In this document: piece by piece, positions 1-5,279 of the stretch
How positions within the stretch are numbered: position 1 is the first letter of the stretch
How the letters are laid out: each line of letters starts with the position of its first letter
Assembly (NCBI GenBank): GCA_030744725.1
Contig: JASLPZ010000436.1
Location: 1-5,279, forward strand
Source: ARS98 sp030744725
GTDB taxonomy: Bacteria; Planctomycetota; Planctomycetia; Pirellulales; Pirellulaceae
DNA: 5,279 nucleotides
Reading direction: 5' to 3'
Made by a program: the position numbers and the translations under genes
The notes under the pieces: model-generated
The model's input: the letters and a program-made list of their open reading frames with translations, nothing else
Databases searched by the model: none
Told to the model about the DNA's origin: nothing

Positions 1-119
1 CTCTGCGCCTTTGCGTGATTCTTCTCCGCACAAGCGTGGGCTGGTGGTCGACCGTCAAGTGGCGGTACTTATCTGAGACTGAAAGGCAGGCGACTGGTAC
101 GCTCGCATCGGTCCGAGGC

Positions 120-134
120 AGGGCCGCGGGCCCT
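120..134 (-). terminator. GC-rich hairpin overlapping the peptidase stop codon
   Basis: AGGGCC (120-125) and GGCCCT (129-134) form a 6-bp stem with a 3-nt GCG loop, touching the TAA stop at 136-134. No T-run follows on the minus strand, so intrinsic termination is only weakly supported. The remaining bases 1-119 contain no gene I can support. Confidence 0.25.
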
Positions 135-1834
135 TAACGTTGAGTAAGCTGGCGTCGAGCGACTTGGAGCCCCGCATTGAGCACGGCATCTTCACCACCC
201 GGACGACTGCCGCCGGGGTTGTGCTGGCCAACAGGTTTCGCAGTCGATTGCACAATGATGTCTGGATGCACGCCGCGATTCGCAATCGGGTGCCCGCTTG
301 GCGAATAGAATTTGGCCGTGGTCAAACGGACTCCCGCGTTGGTTACGTCCAAGGGGAAAATGCCCTGGACACTTCCCTTGCCGTAGCTCCGCTTGCCGAT
401 TAACGTCCCCCGACGATGATCGCGAATCGCACCAGCAAAGATCTCGCTGGCGCTTGCCGAGTCACCATCGATCAATACGATCAGTGGCATTCGCCAAGTG
501 CCGACGGCGTGAGCTCGATAATCGCGGTTTTCGGCCGAACTTCGACCAACCGTGCGGACAATCGAGCCTTTAGAGACGAACTTGTCCGCCACTTCGACAG
601 AGGCGGACAGGAGCCCGCCGGGATTGCCTCGCACATCAACGATGATGCTCCGCATTCCTTGCCGATGCAGATCCCACAGCGCCACCTCAAAGTCCTTTCC
701 GGTTGTCTTTTGGAAACTGGATAGCCGCATGTAGGCAATCCCGTATTGACGATCAACGATCCTCGAGTCCTCGATGCTGGGTACTTCGACACGTTGCCGC
801 CGCAATTGCAATTCCCGCGGCCGTCCCTGACGTGATTGGACCGTCAACCTGACCGTACTGCCTTCGACTCCCTTTAGCATATCAGCGGCCGCATCCAGGG
901 AAACCTGCGTCGTCGAAACCCCCTCGACGGCGGTGATGTGCTCGCCAACACCCAAGCCAGCCCGCTCCGCCGGACCACCTGGAATCACGTTGACAATCAA
1001 CAGCGCGTCGTCTTCCGCCTTCAACTCGACGCCTAATCCGACGAAGTTGCCTTCGATCTGCGACATCACATCACTCAGTTGATCGGCCGTCAGAAAGCCC
1101 GAGTAATTATCCAACGTTCCCGTTGCCGCGCTGGCGAATTCCAGCACGATGCTGGCAGGTGTAATCCCCAATTGCTGATGGCCTACTTGAGCAAAGTACT
1201 TGACCATCTCCCGCGCATCATGTCGCGAATTGATGGTTCGCATTCGCCGCACTTCGTTGGTAAATCCGGCCAGACATCCGTCAGTGGCTGCTTCCTGTTC
1301 GGCATCTTTGTTGATCTGACGCCGGCTGCTGATCGGACTCCGATTCATCGTGAGTCGATGATGCTCTAGAAAACTCGGCTCATTCAAGGCAACTTCCATC
1401 GCCCGACCACCACGGCGCACGATCTGCGTCCAATCGGGCTCGTCCACGTAGTGAGAGTGAATCTTGAGCAAGATCTCGCCATACAATTCCAACGCCTTGG
1501 ATTCTTCGAGCCGATCTACGGTTGCGGCAAAACTTTCGTCGTGGTATCGCCGCCCGACATCGTAGTACATTCGCGCTGTAAGCAGTCGCTGGCCTAGTTC
1601 ATGACGATCGGGATACTTCCGGACCGCTTGCTCGTAATGCATCAGGGCTTCGCCCCACCGCTGTTCTCGCTCGAACAGATCGCCGGCGGCGATCACCCGC
1701 TCAAGCTCGGCCAGGTCGACGACGGATTCTTGGGCAATGAGTACCCGTTCTTGGGCGTGCAAGTCCGAAGCGGAACCAACCCAAGCCAGTGTCAATATCA
1801 GTGCCGGGAGGAGCGAGAGAATCCTAATTCGCAT
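134..1834 (-). CDS. Secreted PDZ-domain S41 family (C-terminal processing) peptidase
   Basis: Predicted exported serine peptidase of 566 aa that cleaves near protein C-termini, acting outside the cytoplasmic membrane. Residues 1-28 form a Sec signal peptide: basic MRIR, a hydrophobic stretch, then a likely cleavage after LHA. Residues ~43-120 are helical and TPR-like, with an RWGEALMHYEQAVRKYPD segment. The LDNYSGFL motif at 241-248 and a PDZ domain at ~263-345 (GLGVEL, GGPAERAGL) are typical of the CtpA/Prc group. The peptidase core at ~362-528 has DVRGNPGG (400-407), SASASEIF with predicted nucleophile Ser461, and SYGKGSVQ with predicted general base Lys486. The 25-residue spacing equals that of E. 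coli Prc (S452/K477), so the enzyme looks active. The frame is open upstream to an ATG at 1927, but starting there would bury the signal peptide, so ATG 1834 is chosen; the ribosome binding site is weak. Family certain, substrate unknown. Confidence 0.95.
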   Translation of the reverse strand: MRIRILSLLPALILTLAWVGSASDLHAQERVLIAQESVVDLAELERVIAAGDLFEREQRWGEALMHYEQAVRKYPDRHELGQRLLTARMYYDVGRRYHDESFAATVDRLEESKALELYGEILLKIHSHYVDEPDWTQIVRRGGRAMEVALNEPSFLEHHRLTMNRSPISSRRQINKDAEQEAATDGCLAGFTNEVRRMRTINSRHDAREMVKYFAQVGHQQLGITPASIVLEFASAATGTLDNYSGFLTADQLSDVMSQIEGNFVGLGVELKAEDDALLIVNVIPGGPAERAGLGVGEHITAVEGVSTTQVSLDAAADMLKGVEGSTVRLTVQSRQGRPRELQLRRQRVEVPSIEDSRIVDRQYGIAYMRLSSFQKTTGKDFEVALWDLHRQGMRSIIVDVRGNPGGLLSASVEVADKFVSKGSIVRTVGRSSAENRDYRAHAVGTWRMPLIVLIDGDSASASEIFAGAIRDHRRGTLIGKRSYGKGSVQGIFPLDVTNAGVRLTTAKFYSPSGHPIANRGVHPDIIVQSTAKPVGQHNPGGSRPGGEDAVLNAGLQVARRQLTQR

Positions 1835-1880
1835 GGTGCGTTCCATCTGGAGCGGTGGGAGCGGAGCCGCTGGTAATCCA

Positions 1881-1894
1881 TTCGCAAATGCGAA
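1881..1894. promoter_or_regulatory. Operator-like inverted repeat in the peptidase leader
   Basis: TTCGCA-AA-TGCGAA is a perfect 6-bp dyad with a 2-nt centre. It lies between the predicted transcription start (~1938) and the peptidase start codon (1834). The centre is too short for a good RNA hairpin, so a dimeric DNA-binding regulator is the likelier reading. I do not recognise it as a known operator. Confidence 0.3.
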
Positions 1895-1944
1895 ACTCAG
1901 CATCGAATCGGCGTACCGAAACAACACGGAACTAGCGGCCCAAA

Positions 1945-1973
1945 AATATAAGTCACGATTTGGGTGCAGTCAA
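1945..1973 (-). promoter_or_regulatory. Strong sigma70-type promoter for the S41 peptidase gene
   Basis: Reading the minus strand, TTGACT (1973-1968) lies exactly 17 nt upstream of TATATT (1950-1945). Each hexamer matches the consensus at 5 of 6 positions. A T-rich run precedes the -35 box. Transcription would start near 1938, giving a leader of about 100 nt before the ATG at 1834. The position relative to the only gene on that strand supports the call. Confidence 0.7.
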
Positions 1974-2157
1974 AAAAAGACGGTACATTCGTCTCATGAA
2001 TCACCGGTGTCATTGGAACAACCGTTGATTGCAGGTTGCGTTGCCCTGAGTGGCGAGAGTTTTCCAGAAAAATGATATTTTCGGGTCGCGCGTCCTGGCG
2101 CGAGGGTGCGTCTTGCACCGAGTCCAATGGGCTTCACACAATCGTATGCGCGTCCAC

Positions 2158-2186
2158 TTGAACGGTCAAATCGACCGACGAATGAT
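2158..2186 (+). promoter_or_regulatory. Weak candidate promoter for the exported-protein gene
   Basis: TTGAAC (2158-2163) and AATGAT (2181-2186) are 17 nt apart; each matches the sigma70 consensus at 4 of 6 positions. Transcription would start near 2193, leaving a leader of about 84 nt that includes the inverted repeat at 2198-2219. This is the best candidate I can find on this strand, but the match is modest. A CGGTC/GACCG inverted repeat (2163-2177) overlaps the spacer. Confidence 0.25.
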
Positions 2187-2197
2187 AAAAGCAGTCC

Positions 2198-2219
2198 CGG
2201 CTCAGCCATTGCCGAGCCG
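2198..2219 (+). promoter_or_regulatory. Leader hairpin before the exported-protein gene
   Basis: CGGCTC (2198-2203) pairs perfectly with GAGCCG (2214-2219) around a 10-nt loop, about 57 nt before the ATG at 2277. No T-run follows, so it is not an intrinsic terminator. It may be a leader structure or may have no function. Confidence 0.25.
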
Positions 2220-2264
2220 ATTGCACGTCTGGATTGCTCTCGAGAAGCGATCACAAACCGTCTC

Positions 2265-2269
2265 AGGAG
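2265..2269 (+). promoter_or_regulatory. Ribosome binding site AGGAG fixing the start at 2277
   Basis: AGGAG lies 7 nt upstream of the ATG at 2277, which is near-ideal spacing. It settles the choice against the upstream in-frame ATG at 2106, since translation from 2277 puts a signal peptide at the N-terminus. Confidence 0.85.
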
Positions 2270-2276
2270 TTTGTCG

Positions 2277-3191
2277 ATGCACAGACTTTGGAAGTTCGCG
2301 ATTTTGCTATCGACCTGTTGTGCCCCAGCCCTTGGACAGGCCGACCAGGTTGGCCGGCCCGAAGCGACCGTGGCCAATTCTTCTGATGCCGAAACCGCGA
2401 ACTCAGATGGCGGGCAGGCTGATCCACCGGCAGCCACAACTCCACCGGCAGCCACAACGGGAACACAGCGGCTCTTGCGCACGCTGGTCCTCAAGAACTT
2501 GCCTGCCGATTACGAAAACACCAAGCATTGGGGCGGTACGAAACGGGTGTGGGACGGTCTGCACATTTCGCTGGATGGTCTCCGCGTCAAAACGAAACGT
2601 CGGTGGAAAGACGCCAACCACGGTACGTGGAAACGCTACCGGGCTTGGTTAATCGATCCGGTTCAAGAGTTCGACATTCAGATCGAGAAAATGGCTGCCA
2701 CCCCTGAAGGAAAGGCGGCCTTTGACGTCGTGATCGACGCTCGATTAGGGGCCTGGGGCCGCCTTTCTGAATACGTTCGGGATGTGCAATTGCTGAGCAT
2801 CAGTGCCGAGGCCGATGCGCGGGTCCACTTGCGGGCACACTGCGAAATGTCGCTGCGGCTGGATCTGTCCAAGTCTCCGCCGGATGTGCTGCTTGAGCCC
2901 CGCGTTGTCAGCGCTGAACTGACATTGGTTGACTTTCATCTGATCCGCATCAGTGACCTGCATGGACCACTGGTGCGCGAATTCGGCGAAGAACTGCACG
3001 ACGTCTTGCAGGATGAAATCGCCGACCGGCAGACAAAGTTAATCGGTCGAATCAACCGGCAGCTAGAAAAACATGAAGACGATCTTCGGCTTTCCGTTTC
3101 TGATCTGGCGGCCAGTGGATTGCGTCAACGGCATACGGCCTTGGACCGGACAACCAATCCAGAGACCTCCTCGTCGGAGATCCCCGAATGA
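2277..3191 (+). CDS. Exported protein of unknown function, planctomycete-type
   Basis: Encodes 304 aa. I do not recognise a named family. Residues 1-20 are a signal peptide (basic start, FAILLSTCC core, cleavage near ALG-Q or GQA-D), so the product is probably periplasmic or surface-located. LSTC resembles a lipobox, but Thr at -1 is atypical and a second Cys follows, so a lipoprotein is less likely. Residues ~21-62 are a low-complexity Ala/Thr/Pro/Asp linker with a PPAATT duplication. The folded part (~63-275) starts with a Trp/Lys/Arg-rich stretch (KHWGGTKRVWDGLHISLDGL, KRRW). It continues with alternating hydrophobic, beta-like strands (FDVVIDARLGAW, ARVHLRAHCEMSLRLDL, VVSAELTLVDFHLIRIS), a helix (~233-265) and DDLRLSVSDL. 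The strand-helix-LRLS pattern loosely suggests a lipid-binding, TULIP- or LEA-like fold; this is inference. The tail after ~280 is polar and probably disordered. It is convergent with the zinc-ribbon gene and apparently monocistronic. Confidence 0.85.
   Translation: MHRLWKFAILLSTCCAPALGQADQVGRPEATVANSSDAETANSDGGQADPPAATTPPAATTGTQRLLRTLVLKNLPADYENTKHWGGTKRVWDGLHISLDGLRVKTKRRWKDANHGTWKRYRAWLIDPVQEFDIQIEKMAATPEGKAAFDVVIDARLGAWGRLSEYVRDVQLLSISAEADARVHLRAHCEMSLRLDLSKSPPDVLLEPRVVSAELTLVDFHLIRISDLHGPLVREFGEELHDVLQDEIADRQTKLIGRINRQLEKHEDDLRLSVSDLAASGLRQRHTALDRTTNPETSSSEIPE
2423..2458 (+). repeat. Perfect 18-bp tandem duplication in the linker
   Basis: The 18-base unit at 2423-2440 is repeated exactly at 2441-2458. 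It encodes the two PPAATT copies in the linker after the signal peptide. Identity at the DNA level suggests a recent slippage event, and copy number may vary between strains. Confidence 0.9.
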
Positions 3192-3276
3192 GGAGAGTTG
3201 ACGGGACACGACCGAGTCCGACCTCTTGCGATTGGAGATCGTATCGCCGTTGATAGGCGGCGGTCTTCACCTCATA

Positions 3277-3334
3277 GCGTCTCTCCCTTGGGCCCTGCGG
3301 GAGCGGTCAGACGCGGTAGCTGCCGGGAGAGGGC
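3277..3334. repeat. Structured inverted repeat between convergent genes
   Basis: GCGTCTCTCCC (3277-3287) can pair with GGGAG (3299-3303) plus AGACGC (3309-3314), giving 11 base pairs with a 5-nt bulge. CTCTCCC (3281-3287) can also pair perfectly with GGGAGAG (3325-3331), and GCCCT (3292-3296) with AGGGC (3330-3334), so alternative folds compete. It lies roughly midway between the 3' ends of two convergent genes. No T-run follows on either strand, so a classic intrinsic terminator is not supported. A REP-like dispersed repeat or a factor-independent transcription barrier are options. Confidence 0.5.
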
Positions 3335-3391
3335 AATCTGCACGAATCGCCTGTTCTCGGCAATCTGGCAACGCAAGAGAGTCCCGTGACG

Positions 3392-4030
3392 TTAGCGACT
3401 AAGCTGAGCTTCAACGTCATCCCAATTGGCGATGCGACTGTAAGCGAGGTTGATTCTTTTGCCACTGGGCGAGACCGCGCCTGACAGATGTTCGTTCATC
3501 TGTGAAATAGAGTTGCGGGCCATGAGGAACGTCTTGCGCTCGTCTCGAAAATTCGTGTACTCGATTCTCAGCGGCTTCTCGAAGTCCGGTATCATGTTCC
3601 GCATGGCCGCATCGACCTCATCCCAGTTAACGATTCGCTCGGGGGTGAGGCAGATTTTGTAGCCCGTGGGCTCAACGGCAACGGCAATCCGCGTCTCTCG
3701 CATCCGAATACTTTCTGGATCAGCCTGAAACGTCTTTCGTACCCCCACCGCATTGTCATAGATGATTTGCAGCGGATGTTCGAATGAAACGGAACGCCCT
3801 ACGGTTCTGCCTGTGCGGGGGTTTCGCTTCCGAAACGATTCGGTTCCCGCTGGATAACCTGCAAATTCGGTGTCGGTATTCGCATCGCTAACCTGACGTG
3901 GCTGCACATTTGGATTGTACGCGCCGCAGTCCCGGTTGGAGCATCGCGCGCCAGCGAAACCGTCGATCGCGTGACTGCCACATTGTGGGCAATCGATCTG
4001 CAGCCCGAGTATCTTTGAAAAGAATCCCAT
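3392..4030 (-). CDS. Zinc-ribbon protein with a duplicated ~61-residue domain
   Basis: Encodes 212 aa, probably cytoplasmic since it has no signal peptide or membrane segment. Cys14, Cys17, Cys30 and Cys35 (CPQC, then CSNRDC) form a predicted zinc ribbon after a short hydrophobic MGFFSKILGL start. Residues ~41-80 are a polar linker. Residues 83-143 and 150-210 align without gaps at 26 of 61 identical positions. Shared features are FExPL, IxY, RKTF, SI, PxG, RI and NWD. Each copy reads as beta strands followed by a turn and a short acidic helix. The strand pattern (LRIEYTN...RKTF...PSGKRINLAYSRI) loosely resembles WYL-type SH3-like ligand-binding domains; this is inference, and no family is assigned. 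The start has an AGGTG-like ribosome binding site (4040-4036), 5 nt before the ATG. It lies 118 bp downstream of, and on the same strand as, the reverse transcriptase gene; a functional link is possible but unproven. Confidence 0.85.
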   Translation of the reverse strand: MGFFSKILGLQIDCPQCGSHAIDGFAGARCSNRDCGAYNPNVQPRQVSDANTDTEFAGYPAGTESFRKRNPRTGRTVGRSVSFEHPLQIIYDNAVGVRKTFQADPESIRMRETRIAVAVEPTGYKICLTPERIVNWDEVDAAMRNMIPDFEKPLRIEYTNFRDERKTFLMARNSISQMNEHLSGAVSPSGKRINLAYSRIANWDDVEAQLSR

Positions 4031-4090
4031 GGAAGCACCTGATTTCGTTCGTCAAAAAAGGAGCGAGAGAGTGACGACTAGGAAAACGAC

Positions 4091-4112
4091 TTTCCGCAGT
4101 CTTCGGCGGAAA
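4091..4112 (-). terminator. Possible terminator after the reverse transcriptase gene
   Basis: TTTCCGC (4091-4097) and GCGGAAA (4106-4112) form a perfect 7-bp stem around an 8-nt loop. Read on the minus strand it lies ~37 nt after the reverse transcriptase stop and is followed by GTCGTTTTCC, a short T-run a few bases from the stem. The T-run is weak, so termination may be partial. If transcription started at the candidate promoter at 4123-4152, this would instead be a leader hairpin of the zinc-ribbon gene. Confidence 0.35.
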
Positions 4113-4122
4113 TCTTCAATGA

Positions 4123-4152
4123 ATTCTATCTACAGGCGGCGCTCTTTCTCAC
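4123..4152 (-). promoter_or_regulatory. Weak candidate promoter for the zinc-ribbon gene
   Basis: On the minus strand GTGAGA (4152-4147, 4 of 6 matches) is 18 nt from TAGAAT (4128-4123, 5 of 6 matches). The -35 box overlaps the reverse transcriptase stop codon. It would allow the zinc-ribbon gene to be transcribed independently with a leader of about 85 nt. Support is limited to these matches. Confidence 0.25.
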
Positions 4153-5279
4153 GAGCTTTTCTTGGCCGCTGCTTCTAGATTTGGAGAAAAGGCCTTGCGG
4201 CCTGGCAGACGTCTCCTCTCCCGCTCGACAATCCGTTCAGTTCGAAGTTGAAAAAAGGATGATTGCAAATGGCCGTGACGCAACAATTGCTGACGATGGC
4301 GAAGGGAAGGCAGCCCCATGGTTCGCAATTCAGAAAAAGGCAAGTGCCGAAAATTCCCCTTGCGATGACCATTTTGATAGGCCAGGGAAAGCACTTCTTC
4401 AGCAAGCCATCGATCCAGCAGACGAAGCTGTCTGTCGTCGTCCACATGTTTCAAATAGTAGTTGATGATTGCGATCGGACGGAATCCATCTTCCGTTACT
4501 TCGCGGGCGATTGTGATCGCTAGAGCCGCACGCGCTTCCGGGGAACGGCAGCGTCGAAACCTGCGTTTCGCCTTGCGAAAGGCGAAGCGAAACAGATTGC
4601 GTATCTTTCTCGCCTTGTCACGTGAAAGACGGACGTGTCCGTTCGCACAAAACTCAAGACCAAGATGTCGAAAGTGTGATGCGCTCTGGAATGCCGCATC
4701 AGGATCGCTGTGGAACACAAGATTGAGGTGATGACTTGGCTTACTTTCGAGTTTTAAGTCACCAATTGCAGCGTCCACTGCCCGACTCGCTTCCAACGCC
4801 GCGCTGCGCGAGCGACTGGCCAGCAATATGTCGTCCGCATAACGCACGTAGGTGATCTCGTCTATACCGTCGATCACACGATCTAATTGTGTCAGGTAGA
4901 CGTTCGCAAGAAAGCAGGCAATGGCACTACCAAACGGAATGCCAGCATTCGCAACCGTCGTCTCCGATCTCTCGCGGATCTGGAATTCAATCCGTTGGCG
5001 AAGCAGATCGAATAGATAGTCATTGGGTTCGACCCAACATTCCAACATCTGGAGAAGTAACGTGTGATTAATCGATGGAAAGTAGTCACGGATATCGCGT
5101 TTGACAATGTACAGTTTGTCTTCCTGTTGGGTCAGTTGGGCGATGCGGCGCTGCGCTGAGTCCAGACCGGGACCTCGCTGTCGATACGCGTAGCTGTTTC
5201 CTGAGAACAGATGGTTGCAACGCCAATTCAGTTGGTTGTAGAGCAGTCGATCGACGATCCGCTCTTCCCAAGGGAAAAC
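4149..5279 (-). CDS. Reverse transcriptase, unassigned group, N-terminus beyond the window
   Basis: RNA-directed DNA polymerase. The last 376 codons are visible; the frame stays open to the right edge. In visible numbering, the finger region has WEERIVDRLLYNQL (4-17) and SYAYRQRGPG (29-38). Motif A is KRDIRDYFPSI (60-70) with predicted metal-binding Asp62. The next conserved block is GIPFGSAIACFLANVYL (114-130). The YADD box (147-150) supplies Asp149 and Asp150, so the catalytic triad is intact. HFRHLGLEF (202-210) is the usual post-palm block. A very basic stretch follows (~222-247). The C-terminal ~100 residues carry INYYLKHVDDDRQLRLLDRW, GHRKGNF and LRTMGLPSLRHRQQLL, a thumb-like helical region. 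No HNH nuclease is visible and no intron domain V follows the stop. The GIPFGSA block differs from the PQG-type block usual in retron, group II and diversity-generating enzymes. A stand-alone, possibly defence-associated enzyme is an inference. The zinc-ribbon gene follows on the same strand. Confidence 0.93.
   Translation of the reverse strand, partial: VFPWEERIVDRLLYNQLNWRCNHLFSGNSYAYRQRGPGLDSAQRRIAQLTQQEDKLYIVKRDIRDYFPSINHTLLLQMLECWVEPNDYLFDLLRQRIEFQIRERSETTVANAGIPFGSAIACFLANVYLTQLDRVIDGIDEITYVRYADDILLASRSRSAALEASRAVDAAIGDLKLESKPSHHLNLVFHSDPDAAFQSASHFRHLGLEFCANGHVRLSRDKARKIRNLFRFAFRKAKRRFRRCRSPEARAALAITIAREVTEDGFRPIAIINYYLKHVDDDRQLRLLDRWLAEEVLSLAYQNGHRKGNFRHLPFSELRTMGLPSLRHRQQLLRHGHLQSSFFQLRTERIVERERRRLPGRKAFSPNLEAAAKKSS
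4565..4593. repeat. Inverted repeat inside the reverse transcriptase gene
   Basis: TTCGCCTT (4567-4574) pairs with AAGGCGAA (4579-4586) around a GCGA tetraloop. An overlapping pair, GTTTCGC (4565-4571) and GCGAAAC (4587-4593), offers a second fold. It encodes part of the basic FRFAFRKAKRRFRR stretch, so the symmetry may simply reflect alternating Phe/Arg/Lys/Ala codons. Confidence 0.4.

Larger units (their letters stand above)
1835..2276. other. 442-bp divergent intergenic region
   Basis: This gap separates the divergent peptidase and exported-protein genes. It holds the peptidase promoter and leader dyad, a perfect CACCGGTG palindrome at 2002-2009 flanked by ATGA (1996-1999) and TCAT (2010-2013), and four small inverted repeats between 2086 and 2219. 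Frames are open across parts of it on both strands, including a 57-codon in-frame extension of the plus-strand gene from 2106. None has a recognisable protein or a ribosome binding site, so I see no gene here. Confidence 0.6.

Noticed and set aside
1835..1927. N-terminal extension of the S41 peptidase to the ATG at 1927
   Set aside because: It would place 31 residues ahead of a clear signal peptide, and no good ribosome binding site precedes it.
2106..2276. Upstream ATG at 2106 for the exported protein
   Set aside because: AGGAG 7 nt before 2277 and the signal peptide starting there fix the start. The extension has no recognisable protein character and overlaps the hairpin cluster.
2050..2652. 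200-codon open frame on the plus strand overlapping the exported-protein gene
   Set aside because: It is out of frame with the signal-peptide gene, has an Arg/Pro/Trp-rich composition typical of a shadow frame and lacks a ribosome binding site.
3198..3389. 63-codon open frame on the plus strand between the convergent genes
   Set aside because: No ribosome binding site. Its Arg/Ser-rich translation reads through the inverted repeat at 3277-3334 and resembles no protein.
4046..4060. TTGACG after a T-run as a -35 box for the zinc-ribbon gene
   Set aside because: It is too close to the start codon to leave room for a -10 box and a leader.
4031..4148. Group II intron 3' end after the reverse transcriptase
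   Set aside because: I found no domain V-like 34-nt hairpin in the gap, and an intact gene follows directly.
3192..5279. Diversity-generating retroelement with a template repeat
   Set aside because: I saw no near-repeat pair differing at adenines, and the enzyme lacks the usual motif block of that class. A repeat outside the window cannot be excluded.
4149..5279. Retron reverse transcriptase
   Set aside because: No NAxxH or VTG motif is seen in the visible part. The msr/msd region would lie outside the window, so this rests on motifs only.

Overview
The window looks like a piece of bacterial chromosome, most likely from a planctomycete (Pirellulales-like). This is an inference from moderate-to-high GC, long gaps between divergent and convergent single genes, a secreted S41 peptidase with an N-terminal helical extension, and a secreted protein of a type I associate with planctomycetes. 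There is no rRNA or tRNA to confirm it.

Layout. Positions 134-1834 (minus) encode a secreted PDZ/S41 C-terminal-processing-type peptidase with an intact Ser-Lys dyad. A 442-bp divergent spacer follows (1835-2276). It holds a very good sigma70-type promoter for the peptidase (TTGACT, 17 nt, TATATT), an operator-like dyad in the peptidase leader, and a run of small inverted repeats ahead of the opposite gene. Positions 2277-3191 (plus) encode a 304-aa exported protein of unknown function, with its start fixed by an AGGAG ribosome binding site. A 200-bp convergent spacer (3192-3391) contains a structured, REP-like inverted repeat. Positions 3392-4030 (minus) encode a 212-aa protein with an N-terminal zinc ribbon and two tandem copies of one ~61-residue domain. 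A 118-bp gap with a possible terminator hairpin separates it from the 3' part of a reverse transcriptase gene (4149-5279, minus), whose N-terminus lies beyond the right edge.

The left half looks like ordinary chromosomal envelope and secretory genes. The right half is the most interesting part. The reverse transcriptase has intact catalytic motifs (KRDIRDYF, GIPFGSA, YADD). It lacks the signs of a group II intron, retron or diversity-generating retroelement that could be checked here, and a same-strand zinc-ribbon gene follows it. An unassigned stand-alone, defence-type reverse transcriptase is a reasonable hypothesis. Whether the zinc-ribbon protein is a partner or only a neighbour cannot be decided from this window.
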